64,000 nucleotides of DNA from Leptolyngbya sp. Heron Island J (GTDB lineage: Bacteria > Cyanobacteriota > Cyanobacteriia > Phormidesmidales > Phormidesmidaceae), in the NCBI RefSeq assembly GCF_000482245.1, contig NZ_AWNH01000047.1:38957-102956 (forward strand), given 5' to 3'. Under the pieces are notes generated by a model. It was not told the DNA's origin and did not search any database. It worked only from the letters and a program-made list of their open reading frames with translations. Below, piece after piece: positions 9,134 to 18,205 of the stretch. Both the position numbers and the translations under genes were made by a program. How positions within the stretch are numbered: position 1 is the stretch's first letter; the number at the start of each line of letters is the position of its first letter.

Positions 9134-9469
9134 ATGACTCATTTAATAGAACAGTATTGGTGTGATCGGTCTATCTGCCCACATCGAGAGTTTATAGCAC
9201 TAACCATTCGTGGCAATTTCAATGTGAAGGGCAACTTTGATGAGGAGCAAAGGCCTTGTTTATCCACTGCTGATGTTTGTTTGAGAGACATTGGTGTGGT
9301 TTACACAGAAATTACTGCCTTTAAAAAAGGTGTGGTGAGGCTAGATGACCATTGGTGGTGGTTTGCATGGTCTAACAGTGATATGACCATCGCACCAGGG
9401 CAACAAGTTCGTGTTACCGGCCTTGTTGGTTATACGCTGCTGGTTGAAGAGATTCCGTGCACGCAATAA
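9134..9469 (+). CDS. Small NfeD-like OB-fold protein (111 aa)
   Basis: The C-terminal 60 residues match the NfeD C-terminal OB-fold pattern: a glycine/charged strand, a W-containing strand (WWWFAWS), IAPGQQVRVTG, then a final strand LLVEEIP. NfeD proteins normally carry this domain after membrane helices and work with stomatin/SPFH proteins. Here no transmembrane segment and no SPFH gene are present, so it is an orphan soluble version. The N-terminal 45 residues are unassigned. An ATG start at 9134 is used; no strong ribosome-binding site is visible. The next gene, a zinc-ribbon protein, starts 43 bp downstream on the same strand, so the two may be co-transcribed. Confidence 0.6.
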   Translation: MTHLIEQYWCDRSICPHREFIALTIRGNFNVKGNFDEEQRPCLSTADVCLRDIGVVYTEITAFKKGVVRLDDHWWWFAWSNSDMTIAPGQQVRVTGLVGYTLLVEEIPCTQ

Positions 9470-9512
9470 GTCTCGTCGTGATTGAACCTTATTTCACATC
9501 AGGTGCCAGATA

Positions 9513-9647
9513 ATGAAAGAAAATACCTCGAACGATTCTTATACTTTATATACCTGCCCAAAATGTTTGAATCCATCTTTGCTCAATGTGAGTTCGAACC
9601 TTTATCAGTGTCTTGTGTGTAGTAATTCGAAGAGTTCTTCTGAATAG
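9513..9647 (+). CDS. Very small zinc-ribbon protein (44 aa)
   Basis: ATG at 9513 opens a 44-codon frame ending in TAG at 9645-9647. It contains two CxxC knuckles, CPKC (residues 15-18) and CLVC (33-36), separated by 14 residues, the standard spacing of a zinc ribbon. The rest is Ser/Asn-rich. Such mini-ribbons bind nucleic acid or protein partners; no function can be assigned. It follows the NfeD-like gene by 43 bp. The spaced cysteine pairs make it much more likely than chance to be a real gene. Confidence 0.55.
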   Translation: MKENTSNDSYTLYTCPKCLNPSLLNVSSNLYQCLVCSNSKSSSE

Positions 9648-10116
9648 CAACAGAATAGCGATGGATTTCCTGTTTTATTGCTTTTATTTATTACGTTATT
9701 CTTTTCGTTGCACTTGTTGTGATGATGAGATGTCTGTTTGATTCCACAATGCTGCTTGGAGAGAATCAAGGTGATTGCATGGTCTAATCTGCTGGCCGCT
9801 TAAATGGATCGATAGCCTCGACCTTAGTTACCTGTTTTGTAATTAGGTTTGGGGCCTACGATTGACCAAACTGGAATCTCTGTTGCCTTAGGTGTCAGGA
9901 AATCGATACTGTTTCGATGCGTGATTTCATGATCTGAACCTCAGACAATAAGCCTTGTTATCTGGGGATTGATTGGTGGCTAGAGCTAGGATGTGTGCGA
10001 TCGCATCTCTACCTATCCATCCCCTGCCCTCTGGCGTAAAAAAAAGTAGTGACTCTTGTGTCGTCGTTAGCTATCCGCGATAAAGTCGAAACACACTTTT
10101 CGTCTGACGATATACG
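9648..10116. other. Spacer before raf1
   Basis: About 470 bp without a recognisable gene. One HIP1 octamer lies near 9998. The promoter of raf1 is expected near 10030-10100 but no clear elements stand out. Confidence 0.35.
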
Positions 10117-11187
10117 ATGACCACCCCTGCTCACAATTCATCCCCAGCAGATACGGAGGCTTTACTCCTGCAATTGCGGCGTAAGCAAGGCACCTGGGTT
10201 GACTGGGCAACGGCCTGTCAAGCCTTACAAAAGGCTGGCATGTCCCCTCAACAAATTTTTGAAGGAACCGGGTTTGAGCCGATTCAGCAGAATCAGATAG
10301 TTGTAGCGGGGCAGGTGTATCAATCTATTACTGGTGGCGCTGTATCAGATTCCGTATTAAAGCACTTTACAACTCGGGGGAGTGATTCGCTCTACGAGCT
10401 GCGAATTTTGTCCAAGGACGATCGGGCTAAGGCTGTTCAGTTTATCTATGATCAAGGACTTGATTCTGAGCAGGTGCGTGATGTAGCTAAAGCGCTGAAG
10501 GAATATGGGTATCGTAGCGATCTGCCGCCTGGGTTTACGAATCATCCAGGGGATGCGGTTGCTTTCTCCTACTGGAGTTTGGCACGGCAAACATCTGACT
10601 TACAGGCCCGGTCGCGGCTGATTGCCCAAGGTTTGCGCTTTGCCCATAGTATTGGAGCTCGTGAAGCGATTGAAAAACTGCTGACCGATTTTGCGGTTGT
10701 CAAGGCTAAGCCCATACCTCGGTTACCCCTATTTCGGATAGAAACGGATACTGATGTACCCTGTGTGGTGCCGATGATCGGGCAGTGGCCAATATCGGCT
10801 GCGGATTTTCAGTCAGTGCCTAAAATGGAGCCAGAGGGCGCGTTTGGTGTGGTGCAATCCTCTGGTGAACAGGCCTGGGTGCCTGTACCGGGATGGCAAG
10901 TAGTGCTGACGGCGCAGGATGCGATCGCATTTCTTATGCCGTTCAATGCATTGCCAAATCAATCCGGCAGCACAGTTTCTGAGGCAGTTTTGGTAATTGT
11001 CGATCGACAGCAGCAAACCTGGGATGACAGTAGCTATTTTGTCGTTGATGAGGGTAGCCAGCTGACGATGTCTTGGTTTGACACTGAGCCCAGTGTGTCC
11101 CTGTTAGGTCGCCTGATCGTAATTGTTCGACCTAAAAAAGTGCTGGATGAATCCTATACCCAAGAACTTTGGCAAATTGACGAGTAG
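10117..11187 (+). CDS. raf1: Rubisco accumulation factor 1 (Raf1)
   Basis: Raf1 is a dimeric assembly chaperone that brackets and stabilises RbcL dimers before the small subunit binds. The 356-aa length and order of parts fit the family. The N-terminal alpha domain (about 20-200) includes a helix-turn-helix-like start with the GTWVDWATACQALQKAG signature. A linker follows, then a C-terminal beta domain (about 210-350) with the VPMIGQWP and WFDTEPSVSLLGR strands. The ATG start at 10117 gives a normal N-terminus. The downstream small gene and recR are on the same strand, but spacers of over 50 bp do not prove an operon. Confidence 0.93.
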   Translation: MTTPAHNSSPADTEALLLQLRRKQGTWVDWATACQALQKAGMSPQQIFEGTGFEPIQQNQIVVAGQVYQSITGGAVSDSVLKHFTTRGSDSLYELRILSKDDRAKAVQFIYDQGLDSEQVRDVAKALKEYGYRSDLPPGFTNHPGDAVAFSYWSLARQTSDLQARSRLIAQGLRFAHSIGAREAIEKLLTDFAVVKAKPIPRLPLFRIETDTDVPCVVPMIGQWPISAADFQSVPKMEPEGAFGVVQSSGEQAWVPVPGWQVVLTAQDAIAFLMPFNALPNQSGSTVSEAVLVIVDRQQQTWDDSSYFVVDEGSQLTMSWFDTEPSVSLLGRLIVIVRPKKVLDESYTQELWQIDE

Positions 11188-11298
11188 CTACGGCTGATTT
11201 GCAAATTCAACAGTCAATTAGCGGTTGCCAAAACCAGTATGGTTCAGGGAAAAAGTCATGCCAACGATCGCAGTGCCAACCTATAAGGAGTAAGAACG

Positions 11299-11562
11299 AT
11301 GGCTTTAGAACGTCGACTATCGCGGGCAATGTTTGAGGCAACTGAGCTGGTAGAACTACGACAGATCTGTTTTACCCCAGGCCGTGTGTTTGAACCCGGT
11401 AAGTACATTACTGGAGATTTACCAGATGTGGCATTTACGATGGGGCTGGTGGAAAAACTGCCCCCAGTGCGCGGTAAGAGTGAAGAAGTCGCTGATTTAG
11501 AGGACGTTACTGACACAACTCACGATATCAGTGAAAACGTTGCTGATACAACTCACGAATAG
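11299..11562 (+). CDS. Small hypothetical protein between raf1 and recR (87 aa)
   Basis: ATG at 11299 is preceded by AAGGAG (about 11285-11290), a good ribosome-binding site. The first 55 residues look folded and basic (for example LSRAMFEATELVELRQICFTP). The last 30 are acidic and contain an imperfect repeat, DVTDTTHD then NVADTTHE. No known family is recognised. The ribosome-binding site and compact N-terminal part support a real gene. It lies 55 bp before recR on the same strand. Confidence 0.6.
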   Translation: MALERRLSRAMFEATELVELRQICFTPGRVFEPGKYITGDLPDVAFTMGLVEKLPPVRGKSEEVADLEDVTDTTHDISENVADTTHE

Positions 11563-11617
11563 CGCTTGTATGGCACCAAAAACATGACAGAGGATAGAAG
11601 AAAGAGGAGTTAGTTTT

Positions 11618-12211
11618 ATCTATACACGTCCGTTAGCAAAATTAATTGAGGAACTTCAGCGCCTGCCGGGTGTGGGTCCGAAAACGGCTCAGCGGCTGGC
11701 ATTGCACATTCTCAAACGTCCTGAAACTGAAGTGAGAGCTCTGGCTCAGGCGCTTGTAGATGCTAAGCAGCAGGTGGGGCAGTGTTCCATCTGCTTTCAT
11801 CTATCGGCAGATCCGGTGTGTGATATCTGTCGCTCTATGCGTCGGGATAATCAAACTATCTGTGTGGTGGCTGATTCCCGTGATGTGATTGCCATTGAGC
11901 GTACTCGAGAGTTTAAGGGCAAGTATCATGTGCTGGGGGGCCTGATTTCACCGATGGATGGCATTGGGCCAGAGCAACTAAATATTGGTCAGCTGGTCCA
12001 TCGAGTCAACAAAGATGACATCGCAGAAGTGATTTTGGCCATTAGCCCCAGTATTGAGGGAGATACGACGACACTCTATGTGGGGCAGCTGATTAAACCA
12101 TTTACCAAAGTGACTCGTATTGCCTTTGGTCTGCCCATGGGAGGTGATTTGGAATATGCAGATGAAGTAACCCTGGCCCGAGCGTTGGAAGGACGTCAGG
12201 CTTTGGGTTAG
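11618..12211 (+). CDS. recR: Recombination mediator RecR, apparently with a non-canonical start codon
   Basis: RecR works with RecO/RecF in loading RecA on gapped DNA. The helix-hairpin-helix [14 protein letters not shown], the C4 zinc finger (C..C, 11 residues, C..C: CSICFH...VCDIC) and the Toprim motif with [11 protein letters not shown] are all present. The usual N-terminus of cyanobacterial RecR (YTRPLA.LIE.LQ.LPG) is encoded from 11621. However, between an in-frame TGA at 11585 and this segment there is no ATG, GTG or TTG. AGAGGA (11603-11608) is a good Shine-Dalgarno, with ATC (11618) at about 10 nt and GTT at 11609. I use ATC 11618, giving 197 aa, the normal family length. The only standard start, GTG 11672, would delete part of the conserved N-terminus. 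Confidence 0.9.
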   Translation: MYTRPLAKLIEELQRLPGVGPKTAQRLALHILKRPETEVRALAQALVDAKQQVGQCSICFHLSADPVCDICRSMRRDNQTICVVADSRDVIAIERTREFKGKYHVLGGLISPMDGIGPEQLNIGQLVHRVNKDDIAEVILAISPSIEGDTTTLYVGQLIKPFTKVTRIAFGLPMGGDLEYADEVTLARALEGRQALG

Positions 12212-12248
12212 GGGGTGTCTATTGCCCACACTGCAAACAAGACTCTAT

Positions 12249-12794
12249 CTACCGCAGCTTTTGTTTGATAAAGGCTAGAATCTTGGCGGTCTGGTTTTTG
12301 AGCATGGCTACTTCTTTTTGGAGGGTGGCCACTTGCTGCTTTAAGGCTGCGATCTCAGCGGCACTGTCGCCTCCTGCTGCAGGAGCAGCCGTGGCAGTAG
12401 TGGTGGGGCGTACTTTACGTGCCTTCACCATAGATGTCTTAATGGCTTCAATTAGTTCTTTTTGCTCAAAGGGTTTTTGAATGAACTCAAAATATTCAAA
12501 CGGACCTTGAATTTTTTCAGTTACCTCCTCTCGCCGACCAGACATGAGCACAAGGGGGATTTTCTGCAGCTCTGGAGAGGCTTGAATTTCTTGAAAGACT
12601 TCCCACCCACTCATGCGCGGCAGCAAAAAATCAAGCATGATCAGGTTGGGCTTCTGGCTGCGAATAGCATCTAATCCTTCAACCCCATCGGTGGCTTCAA
12701 TCACCTCGAAGTTACCCTGGGGCAACATATCCCGGACGCGCATGCGGATGACCCGACTATCGTCGATAACTAAAATCTTATGACTTGCTGCCAC
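12249..12794 (-). CDS. Response regulator: receiver domain plus coiled-coil tail
   Basis: Residues 1-125 form a CheY-like receiver with the acidic pair DD (11-12), phospho-acceptor D55 (in IMLDFLLPR), a Ser in the LVLMSG strand and K107 (FIQKPFE). A Thr/Ala-rich linker leads to a C-terminal heptad-repeat coiled coil (about 145-180), ending in a basic tail. There is no DNA-binding or enzymatic output domain. Output probably works through oligomerisation or protein binding, as in the PatA/CheY-like regulators of cyanobacterial phototaxis and pili. No sensor kinase gene is adjacent. It converges with recR at a 37-bp gap. Confidence 0.9.
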   Translation of the reverse strand: MAASHKILVIDDSRVIRMRVRDMLPQGNFEVIEATDGVEGLDAIRSQKPNLIMLDFLLPRMSGWEVFQEIQASPELQKIPLVLMSGRREEVTEKIQGPFEYFEFIQKPFEQKELIEAIKTSMVKARKVRPTTTATAAPAAGGDSAAEIAALKQQVATLQKEVAMLKNQTAKILAFIKQKLR

Positions 12795-13039
12795 GACTAA
12801 CTCCTAATAATAGATAGCTACAGTGTAGGTAAAAGGGGCGTTACGAATAGTTCTCTAATCTAGTAACCATATAAAGCCATGTTGCCCAGGTCGGCAACGA
12901 TGATAAGTCTGACCCTGACTAGTTTCTAAGAATCATATAGGATCAAAAAGGCGATGGGAGGCTTCTATGGGTTCACCATTGTTTCTATGCTCGTGTAATG
13001 CCGAGGATACCCAGCCTAGTTTAGAAAGCTGATTGCGTC

Positions 13040-13951
13040 ATGGAAAGTTTATCTCAAATGCGTTCCGGCAGTGCTGCTAGACCTGAGATTGTTCAGCTGC
13101 CTGATTGGCTGAGGCGACCGATTGGTCGAGCCAGTGAGCTGTCGACGGTACAAAAAATCATTAAACAACGGCAGATCCATACGATTTGTGAGGAGGGCCG
13201 ATGTCCCAATCGAAGTGAGTGCTACGCCAATAAGACGGCTTCATTCTTATTGATGGGACCTACCTGCACCCGTGCCTGTGCTTTTTGCCAGGTGGATAAG
13301 GGCCATGCGCCCATGCCTGTAGACCCGGAAGAACCGCAAAAAGTGGCCGAGTCGGTTAAATTGCTGGGGTTGAAGTATGTGGTGCTGACATCGGTGGCGC
13401 GGGACGATTTGCCGGATCATGGCGCTGGCTGGTTTGTGGCGACGATGACGGCTCTTCGTTCTGTCAGTCCAGATACTCAAATCGAGCTGCTCACCCCCGA
13501 TTTTTGGGGGGGGCCTAATCCTGTAGAAAAGCAGCGTCAGCGGCTCAGGGTGATCGTGGTGGCAAAGCCTACTTGCTTTAATCACAATGTGGAAACGGTT
13601 GAGCGTTTACAGGACCCGGTGCGGCGTGGGGCTAAGTATCGCCGTTCCCTAGAAGTATTGCGCTATGTGAAAGAGCTGGATGCGACGATTCCTACTAAGT
13701 CGGGTCTGATGCTAGGCCATGGTGAGACTGAGGATGAACTGGTGCAGGCGATGAAAGATTTACGGGCTGTGGGGTGCGATCGCATTACCCTGGGCCAATA
13801 CATGCGGCCATCCCTGGCCCATCTGCCAGTGCAGCGCTATTGGACTCCTGAAGAATTTGACCAGCTGGGGGAAATTGCCCGTGGTTTGGGATTTTCTCAA
13901 GTTCGTTCAGGGCCGTTAGTGCGTAGTTCCTACCACGCGGGTGAGGAATAA
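13040..13951 (+). CDS. lipA: Lipoyl synthase (radical SAM)
   Basis: LipA inserts two sulfurs into octanoyl-lipoyl domains of pyruvate dehydrogenase and the glycine cleavage system. Both iron-sulfur clusters are visible. The auxiliary cluster has the pattern C-x4-C-x5-C ([12 protein letters not shown]), and the radical-SAM cluster has C-x3-C-x2-C (CTRACAFC). The C-terminal serine motif PLVRSSYHA, whose Ser ligates the auxiliary cluster, is intact. The 303-aa length is normal. An ATG at 13040 is used. It converges on the DUF3122 gene with a 4-bp gap. Confidence 0.96.
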   Translation: MESLSQMRSGSAARPEIVQLPDWLRRPIGRASELSTVQKIIKQRQIHTICEEGRCPNRSECYANKTASFLLMGPTCTRACAFCQVDKGHAPMPVDPEEPQKVAESVKLLGLKYVVLTSVARDDLPDHGAGWFVATMTALRSVSPDTQIELLTPDFWGGPNPVEKQRQRLRVIVVAKPTCFNHNVETVERLQDPVRRGAKYRRSLEVLRYVKELDATIPTKSGLMLGHGETEDELVQAMKDLRAVGCDRITLGQYMRPSLAHLPVQRYWTPEEFDQLGEIARGLGFSQVRSGPLVRSSYHAGEE

Positions 13952-13955
13952 ACGC

Positions 13956-14456
13956 CTATTCAATTGTTTGCGCTACCAGTTCTCGCCATTCTTTCACTGC
14001 GTAGGGCGGCACAATAATTTCGCTAGCGGCTTTACCCTGCAACGGAACTGCCAAGGTCAATGGGATCGCTTTCTGCAAATCGGTCATGACATCCGTAACG
14101 TCATACTGATTGGTGTTGCTGGGTAAAGCGGGGGTAGGAGGATCAAGTTTGGGATTGGCCTGCCACCTGAAGGCTGTGCCGGTGTCGATGGTTAATGGCT
14201 TTTGGGGGGCGATATCCACAACACCGGGGAAGCCCACCAAGCGTAGATACATGCCTTCTAGTCCGTCGGGACGGTAGCGTTTGAATAAAATGGCCTGCCA
14301 GGAAAGGTCATTACGATCGCGCAGGCTTTGTTGAGATCGCACCGTTGTTTGCCCTGGACGCTCATGATACACATGTACCGAGGCTAATGCCGGAGGTGTG
14401 GCCAGAAACAAGTGCACACACAGACAAACAACAACGCCAACCAGCCGCAAAACCAT
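13956..14456 (-). CDS. Secreted DUF3122-type protein (166 aa)
   Basis: A cleavable signal peptide is visible (about 1-25, ending ALAS), followed by a small domain with the SLRD...WQAILFKR pattern that I associate with the cyanobacterial DUF3122 family. The protein is probably periplasmic or thylakoid-luminal. No function is known. It converges with lipA and is divergent from nothing close, as the next gene upstream lies on the same strand 112 bp away. Confidence 0.7.
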   Translation of the reverse strand: MVLRLVGVVVCLCVHLFLATPPALASVHVYHERPGQTTVRSQQSLRDRNDLSWQAILFKRYRPDGLEGMYLRLVGFPGVVDIAPQKPLTIDTGTAFRWQANPKLDPPTPALPSNTNQYDVTDVMTDLQKAIPLTLAVPLQGKAASEIIVPPYAVKEWRELVAQTIE

Positions 14457-14568
14457 GGAATCTACTCAGTTCATAAGGTCTCTTTTAGGATAAATCCAGA
14501 GTCCGGTGGATGCAGCCTGATCCAACGTGAAGACATTCCCCCATAAAACCTCGCCACGTTGCATGGAC

Positions 14569-16119
14569 CTAGAGTTTGCTCAACGCATCCAATACGAGAC
14601 GATAGCGAGTAGCCTCATTATTGGTCAGGTAGAGACTGCCTGCTTGTTCCAGGTCAGTGATGGCAGCCCCTCGATTGCCCATACGTGCATTGGTAATGCC
14701 ACGATAGTAAAACACATCTGGATCTAAGACATTGGCGGTAATGACAGTAGAAAAGTCTGTGTAAGCGCTCTGGTAATTGCCTGTTTCATAGTGGAGGCGA
14801 CCACGGTTGGCATATGCTTCCCACTGGGTATTGTCCAGATCGATGGCGGTGCTGTAGTCGCCCAGGGCGCTAAACCGATCGCCAAGTTCGGCAAAAGCAT
14901 CTCCCCGCGCTGTGTATAAGGGGGCGTATGCGGGGTTTAGGGCGAGGGCGGCGGTAAAGTCTGCGATCGCAGCTCGCTGTTCGCCTATTTGCAAACGGAC
15001 CTCGCCTCTCTGGTAATAGGCCCCAGCCGAATCTGGCGATAGGGCTAGCACCTGACTAAAGTCGCGAATGGCGGCAGTCGTATTGCCCAATGATGCATAG
15101 ACCTGTCCACGAAATAAATAGGCATTGGCATTACTGGGTGCTAACGCCAGCACCTGATTCAGATCGGCTATAGCGGCCTGGGGCCGATCTTGGGAAATCA
15201 GTACAAAACTGCGGTTATAGTAGGCTTCTGCATTGGTGTCATCCAACTCAATTGCCCGGTTAAAATCCCTGAGCGCTGCACTGGTTTCGCCCATAGTGTA
15301 ATAAGCTGCTCCCCGGTTGAGAAAGGCTTCTGGGTAGTTTTCTTGCAGAGTGATAGCTTGAGTAAAATCGGTAATGGCTCTGTCAGAATTGTTGAGTGCT
15401 TTGAAAACCAGTCCGCGATGAAAGTAAGCGGAGGCACTATCGGGATCACGTTGGAGCGCATCATCCAGATATTCCAACGCGATTTGTTGATTACCCTGTT
15501 CAGAGGCGATCAGCCCGCGATAAATGTAAGCGGTCGCTATGTCCGGGTCTGTCGCGATCGTGCGGTCAAAGTCTTCGATGGCACGGTCAGTGTTGCCAAG
15601 GTCATAGTAAAGAATGCCTCGATTGAGATAGGCGGCACTATAGTTAGAATCAATCTCGATAGCCCGGTTGTAGCTATTTAGGGCGGCGGATGTGTTTTCT
15701 AGCCGTGCCAAGGCGGCCCCACGAAATAGATAGCTAGGGGCATAATCCGCGTTTAGGCCAATGGCGGCATTAAATTCTGCGATCGCGGCTTCATCGTTGC
15801 CATTGCGATATTCCTCCAGACCGGCATTAAAGCGATCAAGATAATTGTCTGCTGTTTCGTCTTCTTCGGGCACGTCAGCCTCATCTGCAGGGATGTCCTC
15901 AGCAGGAGTTTCATCTAGCTCCTCGGGTAAAACAGGTTCTATAAACGCTGGCTGGGCTGCTGGCGGCGCTTCCGCTTCAGGTTCTTGAAAAATGACGCCT
16001 TCTTCATCCAATGCTTCGACTTCAGTCGTGCTAATGATTTGAGCCATGCTAGAGGCCGGAATATTGCCCAAGAAAGCTAATGTGCTCAGACATATGAGAG
16101 CAAATCGGTTCATAATCAT
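14569..16119 (-). CDS. Exported TPR-repeat protein (516 aa)
   Basis: A signal peptide (about residues 1-26, ending SSMA) is followed by an acidic, Pro/Glu/Ala-rich linker (about 30-90) and about eleven consecutive TPR units (about 90-490). The units carry the repeated AI.DF..AI.L.P....AY..RG pattern, typical of cyanobacterial periplasmic TPR scaffolds. No catalytic domain is present. Repeat-to-repeat DNA similarity is high, so the array may expand and contract. The ATG at 16119 is used; a second Met two codons later (16113) is an alternative start. Confidence 0.85.
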   Translation of the reverse strand: MIMNRFALICLSTLAFLGNIPASSMAQIISTTEVEALDEEGVIFQEPEAEAPPAAQPAFIEPVLPEELDETPAEDIPADEADVPEEDETADNYLDRFNAGLEEYRNGNDEAAIAEFNAAIGLNADYAPSYLFRGAALARLENTSAALNSYNRAIEIDSNYSAAYLNRGILYYDLGNTDRAIEDFDRTIATDPDIATAYIYRGLIASEQGNQQIALEYLDDALQRDPDSASAYFHRGLVFKALNNSDRAITDFTQAITLQENYPEAFLNRGAAYYTMGETSAALRDFNRAIELDDTNAEAYYNRSFVLISQDRPQAAIADLNQVLALAPSNANAYLFRGQVYASLGNTTAAIRDFSQVLALSPDSAGAYYQRGEVRLQIGEQRAAIADFTAALALNPAYAPLYTARGDAFAELGDRFSALGDYSTAIDLDNTQWEAYANRGRLHYETGNYQSAYTDFSTVITANVLDPDVFYYRGITNARMGNRGAAITDLEQAGSLYLTNNEATRYRLVLDALSKL

Positions 16120-16226
16120 TCCTCTTAACCCCGTATCTGCGTGCGTTTACTAAAACTTACCCAGAGTCAGGACGAGAGTTTCTAGTTGACCAATTAATGT
16201 TGATGTAAACAGGGATCTACGTTTTT

Positions 16227-17534
16227 ATGAAGCCGTCTTGGTTAGCGGATTTTGGACGACTGGCGATCGCAAATATCGCTTCAAATTTAATGGTCCCCTT
16301 GGCAGGGTTGATCGATACTGCATTTCTCGGGCACCTGGCCGATATTCGTCATCTTGCCGGAGTGGCTTTGGCGACGGTGCTCTTTAACTTTATCTACTGG
16401 AGCTTTGGCTTTTTACGCATGGGCACCACCGGGCTGATCGCCCAAGCTGTGGGTAGAGGTGATGGGGCTGAGCAATGGCGTGTAGGATTACGGGCATTGA
16501 TGGTGGCCCTAACGTTGGGACTGCTGATTTTAATCGTGCAAACGCCGCTGCGGCTGATCGGCTTTGCCATTCTTCAGGCTGATGTGGATGTACTGGATGC
16601 CGGTCTGGCTTTTTATCAGGGGCGAATTTGGGGGGCACCAGCGGTGCTGATGAACTATGTCCTGCTGGGCTGGTTTTTGGGGCAGGGGCAGGGACGGCGG
16701 GTGCTCGTACTCGCAGTAGTCGGTAATGGGGCGAATGTTTTGCTCGACTATTGGATGATAGTGCGCTTGGGGTGGGATAGCTACGGGGCTGGGTTAGCCA
16801 CAGCTTTGAGCCAGTACGCCATGCTACTGGTGGGTGGCTTGCTGCTTTCGCGGGCGCTGCCCTGGGCTCAGATTTGGCAGCAGCGGCTGAGCTTGTGGAG
16901 CCGTCGCGCAGTTGCCAGGTTATTTCGCCTCAATCGCGACATCATGGTACGAACCTGGGCCTTGCTGGTGAGTTTTGGGCTGTTTACTAATCTCAGCGGG
17001 GGGATGGGCACCGAGACTCTGGCTGTGAACACACTGCTGCTTCAGGCACTGATGTTGGTTACCTATTTTCTAGATGGGATTGCCTTTGCCACTGAGGCCT
17101 ATGCCGGACAGTTTCACGGTCAAGGGAAAGAGTCTGAGCTACGAGCCCTGGCCAGGGTTGGCAGTGGGCTTAGTGTCGGGTTGGGGATGGGAGTTGCGAT
17201 CGCATTAATCACCTTTCCCCAAGCGGTGTTTGGTTTGCTTACCGATCACCAAACAGTTTTGACTCAGCTTAACCAATACGTCTTTTGGCTGTTACCCGTA
17301 TTTAGCTTTGGAGCCATTGCCTTTATGTTAGACGGTTACTTTCTGGGGCTGACTTCTAGCATTGTTCTACGCAACTCCACTATCTTGGCCACAGGTCTAG
17401 GATTCATGCCTTTAGCTTTGATGGCCTATGTTCGAGAAAGTCCTAGTTTGCTTTGGTTAGCCATGACCTGCTTTATGGCAGTCCGAGCCTTCACTCTAGT
17501 CTGGGCTGTCCCCGCCAGTCTGAAATCCAGCTAG
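16227..17534 (+). CDS. MATE-family multidrug/cation efflux protein (DinF-like)
   Basis: A 435-aa integral membrane protein with about twelve hydrophobic segments in two related halves. The start has the DinF-type signature: membrane helix 1 with a Pro, then LIDTAFLGHL and the FNFIYWSFGFLRMGTTGLIAQAVGRGD block. MATE proteins expel organic cations or metabolites using Na+ or H+ gradients; the substrate cannot be predicted. It is divergent from the TPR gene (108-bp spacer). Confidence 0.92.
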   Translation: MKPSWLADFGRLAIANIASNLMVPLAGLIDTAFLGHLADIRHLAGVALATVLFNFIYWSFGFLRMGTTGLIAQAVGRGDGAEQWRVGLRALMVALTLGLLILIVQTPLRLIGFAILQADVDVLDAGLAFYQGRIWGAPAVLMNYVLLGWFLGQGQGRRVLVLAVVGNGANVLLDYWMIVRLGWDSYGAGLATALSQYAMLLVGGLLLSRALPWAQIWQQRLSLWSRRAVARLFRLNRDIMVRTWALLVSFGLFTNLSGGMGTETLAVNTLLLQALMLVTYFLDGIAFATEAYAGQFHGQGKESELRALARVGSGLSVGLGMGVAIALITFPQAVFGLLTDHQTVLTQLNQYVFWLLPVFSFGAIAFMLDGYFLGLTSSIVLRNSTILATGLGFMPLALMAYVRESPSLLWLAMTCFMAVRAFTLVWAVPASLKSS

Positions 17535-17586
17535 ACACTAGTGCAATCGCTACAATTAATCTGTTGTAACGTGGTTCCTTACTATA

Positions 17587-17739
17587 GCTGAGCGTTTTGA
17601 ACAAGAGCGATTGGCTCAGGAGCAGGCTCAGATTCAAATCATCACTGCTGCACAAAATCCGTTAGACACAGGAATGCCCAAAGCGCAGATTATCAGTATT
17701 CTCAACTTGACTGCCGAACAGGCACAGCAGCTAGGCTAA
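17587..17739 (+). pseudogene. 3' remnant of a Uma2 (DUF820) family gene
   Basis: Fifty codons encode the Gln/Glu-rich helical tail typical of cyanobacterial Uma2 proteins (AERFEQERLAQEQAQ, then an ILNLTAEQAQQLG end before TAA). No upstream nuclease-like domain is left, and there is no start codon in a sensible place. It sits in the short gap between the MATE gene and the VOC gene. The complete Uma2 gene at 57758-58642 ends in a related tail. Confidence 0.6.
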
Positions 17740-17743
17740 ACCC

Positions 17744-18205
17744 TCACTGAGGATCGCAGCGAATTTCCAATAAGAAGCCATCGGGGTCATAGAAATAAAT
17801 ACCGCGTCCGGTGGGTCTACTGACAGGTCCGTGGTCGATCAATATCTGATGCTGCTTAAGCATCTCAACAGCGTGATCAAAGAGCTCAGGTGCAATATCA
17901 AAAGCCATATGGTTGGCCCGAGTAAATTGCTGGGTTGGATCAGGACTAGGGGGGCCTAAATCGGGTTCACCAAAAAGATCCAGGATGGTGCCATCGGGTA
18001 GACGAAAGTTAGACACTTTACCCTGGGTAACGAGCTTAACCAGCGTTTCAGGCACTTCATTGCCCGTAAGCTCATGCAGCCCCAAAATCGAGCCATAAAA
18101 GTGTCGGGATGTCGCCATATCGTTAACGTTGAGGGCAATGTGATGGACTCCACGGAGCGTATTAGGGCTGAGTCCTGTGCTCTTTCTGTCAATTGATAAC
18201 GTCAT
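17744..18205 (-). CDS. VOC/glyoxalase superfamily protein (153 aa)
   Basis: Two beta-alpha-beta-beta-beta modules of the vicinal oxygen chelate fold are visible. Metal-ligand candidates are the His in GVHHIALNV (about 21-22), the His in ANHMAFD (about 99) and the Glu in FLLEIRC near the C-terminus. The family includes glyoxalase I, extradiol dioxygenases and resistance proteins; the exact substrate cannot be told. It is a stand-alone gene, divergent from metH, and its stop lies 5 bp from the Uma2 remnant. Confidence 0.88.
   Translation of the reverse strand: MTLSIDRKSTGLSPNTLRGVHHIALNVNDMATSRHFYGSILGLHELTGNEVPETLVKLVTQGKVSNFRLPDGTILDLFGEPDLGPPSPDPTQQFTRANHMAFDIAPELFDHAVEMLKQHQILIDHGPVSRPTGRGIYFYDPDGFLLEIRCDPQ

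Noticed and set aside
15190..15681. 163-codon plus-strand frame
   Set aside because: Antisense shadow of the TPR repeats of the exported TPR gene.
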